Part shown: piece after piece, positions 1 through 5,418 of the stretch
How positions within the stretch are numbered: the first letter of the stretch is position 1
How the letters are laid out: every line of letters starts with the position of its first letter
Assembly: GCA_031272415.1 (NCBI GenBank)
Contig: JAISTU010000039.1
Span: 1-13,432, forward strand
DNA from: Bacteroidales bacterium
GTDB taxonomy: Bacteria; Bacteroidota; Bacteroidia; Bacteroidales; WCHB1-69
Length of the DNA stretch: 13,432 nucleotides
Direction: 5' to 3'
Program-made: the position numbers and the translations under genes
Notes under the pieces: model-generated
The model's input: only the letters and a program-made list of their open reading frames with translations
What the model was told of the DNA's origin: nothing
The model's database searches: none

Positions 1-116
1 ACGTAACCGGCTACAAGGAGTTCTGGGGCATCAACTACAACCACCGCACCAATCAGCCCGAACTGTTTCTGCAAGCGGTTTCGTTCCCGAATTTGAGTTA
101 TAAGATTGAGTTTTGA
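1..116 (+). CDS. C-terminal tail of an outer-membrane beta-barrel protein (5' partial)
   Basis: An open frame enters from the left (first full codon at base 3) and stops at the TGA at 114-116, giving 37 residues. The tail ends PNLSYKIEF: alternating polar and hydrophobic residues with a terminal Phe, as in the last strand and Bam recognition signal of outer-membrane beta-barrels. Aromatic residues are frequent upstream (GYKEFWGINYNH). The product is probably a TonB-dependent receptor or similar barrel in the outer membrane. The fragment is too short to separate a SusC-like receptor from TamB-like or other barrels. Bases 1-60 are 34/60 GC, like the neighbouring Ig-domain segment and unlike the AT-rich right part. 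Confidence 0.6.
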   Translation, partial: VTGYKEFWGINYNHRTNQPELFLQAVSFPNLSYKIEF

Positions 117-145
117 AGAGGAAACTTTTTCCGAATTTTCCTGAT

Positions 146-170
146 AATTTTTCCCGGGTAAAAATTTTTT
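146..170 (+). terminator. possible weak AT-rich terminator of the upstream gene
   Basis: AATTTTT (146-152) pairs with AAAAATT (160-166) around a CCCGGGT loop, followed by four more T residues. A competing fold pairs CGGG (155-158) with CCCG (172-175). The stem has no GC pairs, so termination strength is doubtful. The position, 30 bases after the upstream stop and before the next promoter box, is sensible. Confidence 0.3.
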
Positions 171-204
171 CCCCGAAAATATCAACCATTTCAAAAACTA
201 TTCC

Positions 205-212
205 TATATTTG
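205..212 (+). promoter_or_regulatory. Bacteroidota -7 promoter box (TATATTTG)
   Basis: TATATTTG matches the Bacteroidota sigma-ABfr -7 consensus TAnnTTTG exactly. No clear -33 TTTG is visible; ATTTC about 17 bases upstream is a poor match. The predicted start, near 217-220, is just before the first hairpin of the structured region. It would place about 300 nt of leader ahead of the lipoprotein start at 517, or drive a separate small RNA. Confidence 0.5.
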
Positions 213-217
213 ACGCC

Positions 218-458
218 GTAATGATGCGATTCCTGCACCTCTTGTGCAGGGATTTGTGCGGTAATGCGCTCATTACGAGACATATTGGAAGCATTGGGCT
301 TTTTATCTTTGCTATCGGAAATTTGGCGATAGATGATCGTGCAAAGAAGAGAAAGTTGAATGTTCACGTTAGACGGCGTGAACTTGACCTATTCTCTTTG
401 CACAAGGTTACGCCAAATACCACGATAGCGGGAAGCAGTTGAGTTTCACGCTTTTTTT
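218..458 (+). ncRNA. candidate structured RNA or leader, family not recognised
   Basis: This fills most of the 400-base gene-free stretch 117-516. Visible helices are CCTGCAC 232-238 with GTGCAGG 244-250 (loop CTCTT) and GTAATG 261-266 with CATTAC 271-276 (loop CGCT). A long rod spans 311-429 with these pairings: 311-317/423-429 (7 bp), 321-328/411-418 (8 bp), 339-346/396-403 (8 bp), 350-353/392-395 (4 bp after a 3-nt bulge) and 362-368/377-383 (7 bp, loop TTAGACGG). All of these helices are perfect. Competing helices exist: CTATCG 312-317 with CGATAG 327-332, and GCGTGAA 376-382 with TTCACGC 445-451. The latter lies directly before seven T residues (452-458), an attenuator-like arrangement. 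It may be a cis leader of the lipoprotein operon or an independent small RNA. No known riboswitch, 6S, tmRNA, RNase P or SRP signature was recognised. A DNA palindrome without an RNA role cannot be excluded. Confidence 0.45.
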
Positions 459-516
459 ATGCCAATCAATAAGAGATAATTTACTTATTTACAATAAAAT
501 TCAAAAACAAGAACCT

Positions 517-1926
517 ATGAAAAAAGAAGATTTTTTGAGGAAAGTGGCAATTAGTTTTGCCTGCCTCGCAGCAATGAGTTCCGTTTTCGTCGCGTGCGAA
601 GAAATAGAGGAACAGATTGAAAGCCTTCTCACCAGCGTAACGCTCAGCCAGACGTCACTTACGCTCGAAGTCGGTGGTAGCGCAACGCTCACGGCGGTTG
701 TAGTCCCCTCGGACAAAACCGTTACTTGGAAAAGCAGCGACGAATCGGTCGCAAGCGTCAGCAGCACAGGTACAGTAACCGGAAAATCCGTTGGCAAAGC
801 GACTGTTACCGCCACAACGACCGACGGTGCCAAGTCGGCGACCTGCGAGGTAACAGTTGTCGCGCCAAGCGGGAATGGAAACGGTAACGGGGATGGCGGC
901 GAAACGGAGACCGTAGCCGTTACCGGCGTAACGGTTGCTCCCTCAGCCGTAACGCTCAAAGTGGGCGAAACAGCGTCGCTCACGGCAACCGTTGAACCAG
1001 CAAACGCTACCAACAAAAGCGTTACGTGGAACAGCAACAATACGTCGGTTGCCACCGTTAGCGCTTCGGGCGTCGTAACAGCCGTAAGCGAAGGTACGGC
1101 AATCATCGGTTGTCTCACCGGCAGCGGCGCCAAGTCTGCAACCTGTGTGGTAACGGTAACAAATACGACGGCAAAGAAGTACCTTACGTACAATCAACGT
1201 GTACCGGCATATTATTATAAATTGAAAGTTTTTGGAGGTGACTTTGATTATGATAGGGTAGTAGCCTACGACAACAAGAATTTGGGACAGTACACTAATC
1301 CGGTTCATTATTATTATGACTATAATAGCTTTTGGATTGATTATACCAATTCCGGCGGATATACTTACACTCACGTGTTGCCTAACGACTTTGATTGCAA
1401 TCATTACTGGCATACTGAAACAGGCGATTGTCAAGCTTGTATAGAACCAGCTTCCGGAATGTATTTTGATTCCGAATGGGCGAATAGATCCATTGAATGG
1501 GAATATCCATTAGAAACCTTTGCAGGTTTTGTAAGTGTTCAAATGATAAAACGTGAAATAGATGGGTGGGGTATACTTGCACGTTATTGTGAAAATCACA
1601 GCGGTGGTTCCTCGCTGCCTGACAACAAAGACGTTACATTATATTTTGCCAACAAAAGTGAAAAAGTGATGGATATTATGTGCGACATATTCACATGGAG
1701 TGCAGGCGGAAGCGATTTTACTTTTTGGGTGGACCTTTCCACAGGTTTTACGCTGAAATACGAAGAGAAAAGCAAAAGTAACGGAACTTTGATATACGGT
1801 TATGAAGTTACCACACTGAAAGTAGGAACTCCGTCACAGGAAGATTGGGACAACTATCACCTTCGTCCGCAAGACGGGGACACCAGAGGGGCTTTCAATG
1901 ATGACTGTTATGATTGGTATAATTAA
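517..1926 (+). CDS. surface lipoprotein with two bacterial Ig-like (BIG2) domains
   Basis: The product has 469 residues from the ATG at 517 (MKKEDFLRKV...). An in-frame upstream start at 439 would put non-signal sequence before the signal peptide, so it was not used. A basic N-terminus and hydrophobic segment lead to the lipobox FVAC with Cys27. CEEIEE follows, an acidic stretch like the Bacteroidota lipoprotein export signal, which suggests display on the cell surface. BIG2 domain 1 is about 40-115 and domain 2 about 135-216; each has the L-x-V-G-x-T/S-A-x-L-T-A, VTW, S-VA-V and G-T/K-A hallmarks. A Gly/Asn linker lies between them (about 118-128). The C-terminal 250 residues are not recognised. 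They are rich in Tyr, Trp and Asp and contain a Cys/His cluster: C294, H296, H299, C305, C308. BIG2 domains usually act as stalks in adhesins and surface enzymes, so the C-terminal half is the likely functional part. GC content falls sharply at about 1180, where the Ig part ends. The next lipoprotein gene begins 19 bases downstream, probably in the same operon. Confidence 0.85.
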   Translation: MKKEDFLRKVAISFACLAAMSSVFVACEEIEEQIESLLTSVTLSQTSLTLEVGGSATLTAVVVPSDKTVTWKSSDESVASVSSTGTVTGKSVGKATVTATTTDGAKSATCEVTVVAPSGNGNGNGDGGETETVAVTGVTVAPSAVTLKVGETASLTATVEPANATNKSVTWNSNNTSVATVSASGVVTAVSEGTAIIGCLTGSGAKSATCVVTVTNTTAKKYLTYNQRVPAYYYKLKVFGGDFDYDRVVAYDNKNLGQYTNPVHYYYDYNSFWIDYTNSGGYTYTHVLPNDFDCNHYWHTETGDCQACIEPASGMYFDSEWANRSIEWEYPLETFAGFVSVQMIKREIDGWGILARYCENHSGGSSLPDNKDVTLYFANKSEKVMDIMCDIFTWSAGGSDFTFWVDLSTGFTLKYEEKSKSNGTLIYGYEVTTLKVGTPSQEDWDNYHLRPQDGDTRGAFNDDCYDWYN

Positions 1927-1945
1927 TAAACAATAATTCAATAAA

Positions 1946-2524
1946 ATGACAAAGACAACCATTTTGAGGAACACGGTGAAGACAGTAGCCGTCCTCGCAG
2001 CAGTAACAGTGATGACCGCCTGCAACAGTGGCGGTGGTAGCAAACAGCAAAACAGCAATGCTTCGGAAACAAAAACCGAAGTGAAAGCGTCCGCATCGGC
2101 AGCATTGGAGGCTTCGGACGATGCAAAAACAATGCTGGCAAAATACGGTCTGACAGCAGCGGCTATCGCGCCGCAAAACGCTTTCTACACCTTCCTTTCA
2201 TTCGGACAGCAGCAGGAAGTTGTCGGTTTTTTGCAAACCAAAGGCACGAAAAAAGACCTCAAAAGGGACTTTACTAAAATGCTCGAAGGAATAAAAGCCG
2301 CTTCGGATGACGGTAAGATTTACAACGCCCTCACTACCGACTTGGAATTTGACATGACCACAGTAACCGACTATGCTCTTGCACACACTTTCCAATATAT
2401 CAGCAAAGGAGAACATAGAGTGGTTTATTTGGCGTATGACAGCGGCTTTACAAAACCGGGTACGAATGACCGATATCCCCAATACAGGATTACCTTCAAT
2501 TACGAACAGCCAAAATTCAATTAA
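1946..2524 (+). CDS. small lipoprotein of unknown function
   Basis: The product has 192 residues. The N-terminus (MTKTTILRNTVKTVAVLAAV) is a clear type II signal ending VMTAC, with the lipid-bearing Cys at residue 26. NSGGGSKQQNSN follows, a flexible Ser/Gly/Asn tether without the acidic export motif of its neighbour, so it may stay periplasmic. The mature part starts with an Ala/Ser/Lys-rich helix (about 45-70). A mixed region follows with FYTFLSFGQQQEVVGFLQ and a C-terminal strand-like end, YRITFNYEQPKFN. I do not recognise the family. It starts 19 bases after the BIG2 lipoprotein and is followed within about 20 bases by a strong terminator, so the two form a two-gene unit and may act together at the envelope. 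Confidence 0.75.
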   Translation: MTKTTILRNTVKTVAVLAAVTVMTACNSGGGSKQQNSNASETKTEVKASASAALEASDDAKTMLAKYGLTAAAIAPQNAFYTFLSFGQQQEVVGFLQTKGTKKDLKRDFTKMLEGIKAASDDGKIYNALTTDLEFDMTTVTDYALAHTFQYISKGEHRVVYLAYDSGFTKPGTNDRYPQYRITFNYEQPKFN

Positions 2525-2545
2525 AAATCTTACGAATTATGTCGG

Positions 2546-2583
2546 AAAAAAGGTTGCTGCTGGTGTGGTGGCGACCTTTTTTT
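2546..2583 (+). terminator. intrinsic terminator of the lipoprotein operon
   Basis: AAAAAAGGTTGC (2546-2557) pairs with GCGACCTTTTTT (2571-2582): 12 pairs including one T-G wobble, a 13-nt loop, and a run of seven T residues (2577-2583). It starts 21 bases after the stop codon at 2524, the expected place for Rho-independent termination. Confidence 0.85.
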
Positions 2584-2599
2584 GCTTAAAAACATGGAA

Positions 2600-2626
2600 A
2601 ATCTTATGAAAATTGTGGTTCAGACA
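2600..2626. repeat. degraded half copy of the REP-like palindrome
   Basis: These 27 bases match 12904-12930, the right arm of the full palindrome, at 22 of 27 positions. Both contain AATC, TATGAAAAT and GTTCAGACA. Four of the five differences are clustered: TGTG here against CACA there. The left arm is missing, so this is a remnant. Only a small AGACA/TGTCT hairpin (2622-2626 with 2637-2641) can form. Confidence 0.6.
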
Positions 2627-2684
2627 GGACAGGAAATGTCTAATTTTACAACAAATTTCTCCCAAAATGCAAAAAAAATCTCCG

Positions 2685-2734
2685 CTCTCAACTCAAAAAA
2701 AAATCGGCTTTTAACTCTCAACTCAAAAAAAAAT
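2685..2734. repeat. direct repeat, two identical 20-mers 30 bases apart
   Basis: CTCTCAACTCAAAAAAAAAT occurs at 2685-2704 and again at 2715-2734 without a mismatch, separated by CGGCTTTTAA. The second copy directly abuts the -7 box of the next gene, so the A-tract may act as an upstream element. It could also be simple slippage or recombination debris. Confidence 0.75.
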
Positions 2735-2735
2735 G

Positions 2736-2743
2736 TAATTTTG
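2736..2743 (+). promoter_or_regulatory. probable -7 box (TAATTTTG) for the beta-barrel gene
   Basis: TAATTTTG fits TAnnTTTG and lies 63 bases before the ATG at 2807. A nine-A tract sits just upstream. No convincing -33 element is visible. The strong terminator at 2546-2583 means a new promoter is needed in this interval, which supports the call. Confidence 0.5.
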
Positions 2744-2806
2744 TAAAACTTTTTACGTTAATAGAATTGTAAAAAAATTTTTTTGAGAATAAATAAAAGA
2801 ATATAG

Positions 2807-3541
2807 ATGAAAAAACCATTTGTAATAGGGCTGATTTGCATAATAACAGCGGGCGGTTTGTGGGCACAAGATACATTAAAAAGTGTTCCGACACCGAAAA
2901 AACAGGCAACACCTGCCAAACATCTTTTGTTTAAAGACAGGGTATTTGTGGATATTTTTTCGAGTTATTGGCTTGGCGTGGATAAAGATATTACCCAAAA
3001 GGTGGTCAATATGGGTTGCAATGCTGCGATTATGTTTGATATACCTGTAAAGAAGGGCAAACCGTTTAGTTTTGGCTTGGGGGTTGGAGTTACCAATCAA
3101 AATTTGCATTCGGATGCGTTATGGAAAATAGATAATGCGGATGGTGGCAAAACGATTGCGCAAGAGTGTCCTGTAGCCGACAGTGCTTTTAAGAGCAATT
3201 TGAGTTTTACATACGTGCATATTCCATTGGAATTTAGGTTTTTCCACAAAAGTGGATTCAAAATGTCTGTTGGAGTACGTGTGGGATTGATGGCGGACAT
3301 TCATAGCAAATATTTTGGTCCTTATATTCATGAGGACGGCACTGTTTCTACGGATGAAAAGCAGCAAATTAAGGATTATAATATTCCTAATCGCACTAAA
3401 ATTCCGATAGAAGTTACGTTTCGTACAGGGTGGAAATTTGTGAGTTTGAATGCAAGTTATATGATAACTCCGATGTTTAAGAAAGGGGATGGTCCGCAAG
3501 TGCATCCGATTAGTTTTGGAATTACCATAAATATTTATTAG
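2807..3541 (+). CDS. outer-membrane beta-barrel protein (porin-like, OMP_b-brl type)
   Basis: The product has 244 residues. Signal peptide MKKPFVIGLICIITAGGLWA is probably cut before Gln21. A Lys/Pro-rich spacer (about 24-40) follows. The remainder contains amphipathic strands typical of small eight-stranded barrels, for example FSFGLGVGVTNQ, FTYVHIPLEFRFF, MSVGVRVGLMADI, IPIEVTFRTGWKF and the terminal HPISFGITINIY. The C-terminal aromatic residue fits the Bam recognition signal. The size and the paired strand turns resemble the PorT/OmpW-like 'outer membrane beta-barrel' families of Bacteroidota, which mostly lack an assigned function. It has its own probable promoter. The flavin-reductase-like lipoprotein gene begins 28 bases downstream and may be co-transcribed. 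Confidence 0.8.
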   Translation: MKKPFVIGLICIITAGGLWAQDTLKSVPTPKKQATPAKHLLFKDRVFVDIFSSYWLGVDKDITQKVVNMGCNAAIMFDIPVKKGKPFSFGLGVGVTNQNLHSDALWKIDNADGGKTIAQECPVADSAFKSNLSFTYVHIPLEFRFFHKSGFKMSVGVRVGLMADIHSKYFGPYIHEDGTVSTDEKQQIKDYNIPNRTKIPIEVTFRTGWKFVSLNASYMITPMFKKGDGPQVHPISFGITINIY

Positions 3542-3569
3542 TCAATGAATTATAAAAAAATATATCAAT

Positions 3570-4229
3570 ATGAAGAAAATATTTACTCCATTGGCAGGCA
3601 TTGTTTTATTGTTGGCTTGTCAATGCAATACACAAAGTGTTGAAAAAGAAGATGTTACAACTATGGAAGAGGTAAAAGACACGCTCAAAACAGAGCAATA
3701 TGAGGGCTATTACAAAGTGCCGATTGAGGCTATTTCCAATGATTTGTTTTTGATAAATCATCAATGGATGCTCATTACGAGTGGCAATGAAACGGATTTC
3801 AATACAATGACCGCAAGTTGGGGAGGCTTTGGGACGCTGTGGAACAAACCTATCAATTTTATGTTTGTTCGCAATACGCGTTATACTTTTGAGTTTTTGG
3901 AAAAGAATGTCAATTACACCATATCTTTCTATGACACAGCGAAATACAAAGATGTGCTGACCATGTTAGGCACTAAATCGGGACGCAATACGGACAAAAT
4001 TAAAGAGTCCGGTTTTACACCTTTGCAAATGCCGCAAGGGAGTATGGCGTTTGCGGAAGCGGATATGATTATTGAATGTTCCATTTTATACAAAGACCAA
4101 CTTAACCCTCACAATATCAGTTCAAAAGAGATTCTGAACATGTTCGATTTTTATACTAATGAGAAAAAAATTGACCGTCATTATGTATTTTTTGGAGAGA
4201 TTGTTAGTGTTTGGAAAAAGGAAAAATAG
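3570..4229 (+). CDS. flavin reductase-family protein with a lipoprotein signal
   Basis: The product has 219 residues. From about residue 55 it has the features of the flavin-reductase/flavoredoxin split-barrel family that binds FMN: WMLITSGN, NTMTASWGGFGTLWNKP (starting at N78), FMFVRNTRYTFEF, YTISFYD and GTKSGRNTDKIKESG. Relatives reduce or carry flavin, or pass electrons, and are usually cytoplasmic proteins of about 160-190 residues. This one has an extra N-terminus, MKKIFTPLAGIVLLLACQCN, with a perfect lipobox LLAC (Cys17) and an acidic tether rich in Glu and Asp (about 24-45). It should therefore be exported and lipid-anchored, so FMN would be needed outside the cytoplasm. Family assignment is strong. 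The physiological role, such as periplasmic flavin electron transfer, is inference. It lies 28 bases after the barrel gene. Confidence 0.85.
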   Translation: MKKIFTPLAGIVLLLACQCNTQSVEKEDVTTMEEVKDTLKTEQYEGYYKVPIEAISNDLFLINHQWMLITSGNETDFNTMTASWGGFGTLWNKPINFMFVRNTRYTFEFLEKNVNYTISFYDTAKYKDVLTMLGTKSGRNTDKIKESGFTPLQMPQGSMAFAEADMIIECSILYKDQLNPHNISSKEILNMFDFYTNEKKIDRHYVFFGEIVSVWKKEK

Positions 4230-4286
4230 GTGGGTCAATTAACTTTTAATAGTTTGATTATCAAGTTGATATATTAAATAAAAAGT

Positions 4287-5030
4287 ATGGCAAACGAACA
4301 TATTCACGCCGATTATTACAATGTAAGGTCATATCATGCGGATTTTACGCAAAAATTGAGCATTACATCATTGTTTTGTTTTTTGCAGGAGAGTGCCTGG
4401 CGACATGCGAGTAGCAAAGGAGCGGGGTGGGCAGATTTGGCAGCAAAAAAATTGTTTTGGGTGCTTGCCAAAGTGGAGGTGCATATTGAGCAACTGCCGC
4501 AATGGGGAGCGGATGTCCGCTTGGAGACTTTCCCCAAAGAGCCTGAATTGCTGACGGCGTACAGAGATTTTCAACTTTTTGATGCTCAAAATCAGCCTTT
4601 GGTGAAGGCGACTTCTTCGTGGCACATTTTAAATATGGACACAAAGCGACCTGTTTCTGTTTTGGATTATAGGGGGAATTTTATATATGTTCCTGATTAT
4701 CATGTTATTAAGGAAAAGCCTCAAAAAGTAAATCTTCCTGTTGAGGGTGGTATTAAGGGAGATATTTTTAAAGTTTTTCCGTCTGATATTGACATGAATT
4801 TGCACGTTAATAACACAAAATATGTCCAATGGGCAATGGATACATTTTCATTTGATTTTCAGCGACAGCATACTGTTAGAAAGGTGATAGTCAATTTTTT
4901 AGCAGAAGCACATCCGTATGAGGCATGCTATATTGAGACATATCAACTTGAAAATCAAGAGTTTATATCTGTTATTATAAGAGAAGCAGATAAAAAACCG
5001 TTGGCAAGTGTCAAAACAATTTGGAATTAA
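4287..5030 (+). CDS. acyl-ACP thioesterase
   Basis: The product has 247 residues, the normal length for bacterial acyl-ACP thioesterases of the FatA/FatB type. It hydrolyses acyl-ACP to free fatty acid and ACP in the cytoplasm, ending fatty-acid synthesis or supplying free acids. It has two HotDog folds, about 5-125 and 155-247. The first shows LFWVLAKVEVHIEQLPQWG and WHILNMDTKRPVSV. The second shows DIDMNLHVNNTKYVQW, giving the Asp169-x-Asn171-x-His173 catalytic set. Glu207 (FLAEAHPYE) is 34 residues beyond the His, the same spacing as in plant FatB. GC content falls from 97/180 over 4381-4560 to 56/180 over 4681-4860, so the two folds differ in base composition. It begins a tightly packed set of four genes; the next starts 16 bases downstream. 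Chain-length preference cannot be read from the sequence. Confidence 0.92.
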   Translation: MANEHIHADYYNVRSYHADFTQKLSITSLFCFLQESAWRHASSKGAGWADLAAKKLFWVLAKVEVHIEQLPQWGADVRLETFPKEPELLTAYRDFQLFDAQNQPLVKATSSWHILNMDTKRPVSVLDYRGNFIYVPDYHVIKEKPQKVNLPVEGGIKGDIFKVFPSDIDMNLHVNNTKYVQWAMDTFSFDFQRQHTVRKVIVNFLAEAHPYEACYIETYQLENQEFISVIIREADKKPLASVKTIWN

Positions 5031-5046
5031 ACAGTAAAAAAAATAT

Positions 5047-5418
5047 ATGAAAAAAATTGCGGAAGAAGAAATTGAAAATGTTGATTATCAGAGTAAAGAA
5101 GAAATTTATTCCACTGTTATTCGCTCCGGAAAAAGGACTTATTTTTTAGATGTAAAATCGTCCCACATGAGCGAGCCGTATTTGACTATCACTGAAAGCA
5201 AACGCAAAGCGGACAAATACACAGGAGAATATACCTACGCAAAAAGCAAAATTGTCATTCAAAAAGAGGATTTGCGTATTTTTGAGTTAGGCATTAGAAG
5301 AGTAATTGATTTTTTGGACAAAAATCATATAAAAAAAGAACAATTAAGCGATAAAAAAGACTCAAAATCAGTTACTACGGACACATTATATTCAGAAATA
5401 TTTGGTCAAGATGAGTAA
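5047..5418 (+). CDS. PUR-family DNA/RNA-binding protein (DUF3276)
   Basis: The product has 123 residues. The core (about 17-95) has the pattern of the bacterial PUR-alpha-like family: EEIYSTVIRSGKRTYFLDVK, YLTITESKRK, then a third strand KIVIQKEDLRIFELGIRRVIDFL. Family members in Bacteroidota and spirochaetes form a beta-beta-beta-beta-alpha fold, dimerise and bind single-stranded nucleic acid; their cellular role is poorly defined. The charged tail after residue 95 is not conserved in character. Its last 8 bases overlap the start of the permease gene (5411-5418), so the two are probably translationally coupled. It may regulate the operon, but that is only inference. Confidence 0.88.
   Translation: MKKIAEEEIENVDYQSKEEIYSTVIRSGKRTYFLDVKSSHMSEPYLTITESKRKADKYTGEYTYAKSKIVIQKEDLRIFELGIRRVIDFLDKNHIKKEQLSDKKDSKSVTTDTLYSEIFGQDE

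Noticed and set aside
368..374. GTTAGAC resembling an integron attC core site
   Set aside because: The matching complementary core (RYYYAAC) is missing at the expected position and no integrase or cassette array is present. The bases form the loop of a longer hairpin.
113..442. 109-codon open frame on the + strand through the structured leader
   Set aside because: No family resemblance, poor protein-like character, and it runs through perfect hairpins. It begins at the last bases of the upstream gene with no start signal.
439..516. Upstream ATG extension of the BIG2 lipoprotein
   Set aside because: It would bury the signal peptide behind 26 unrelated residues and overlap the T-run of the RNA. 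The ATG at 517 gives a standard lipoprotein signal.
501..1193. 230-codon open frame on the - strand, antisense to the Ig domains
   Set aside because: Val/Thr-rich sequence produced by reading the Ig repeats backwards. The + strand gene has a signal peptide and recognised domains.
943..1434. 163-codon open frame on the - strand inside the BIG2 gene
   Set aside because: It overlaps a well-supported gene, and no signal or domain is visible.
4230..4286. Promoter for the thioesterase operon in the 57-base gap
   Set aside because: AATAGTTTG resembles the -7 box but is one base short of TAnnTTTG, and no -33 element is visible. It may still be a promoter but is not supported well enough to list.
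5402..5410. Alternative TTG start for the permease
   Set aside because: The ATG at 5411 gives the normal family N-terminus (MSKIGIIIEREY) and a typical coupled overlap.
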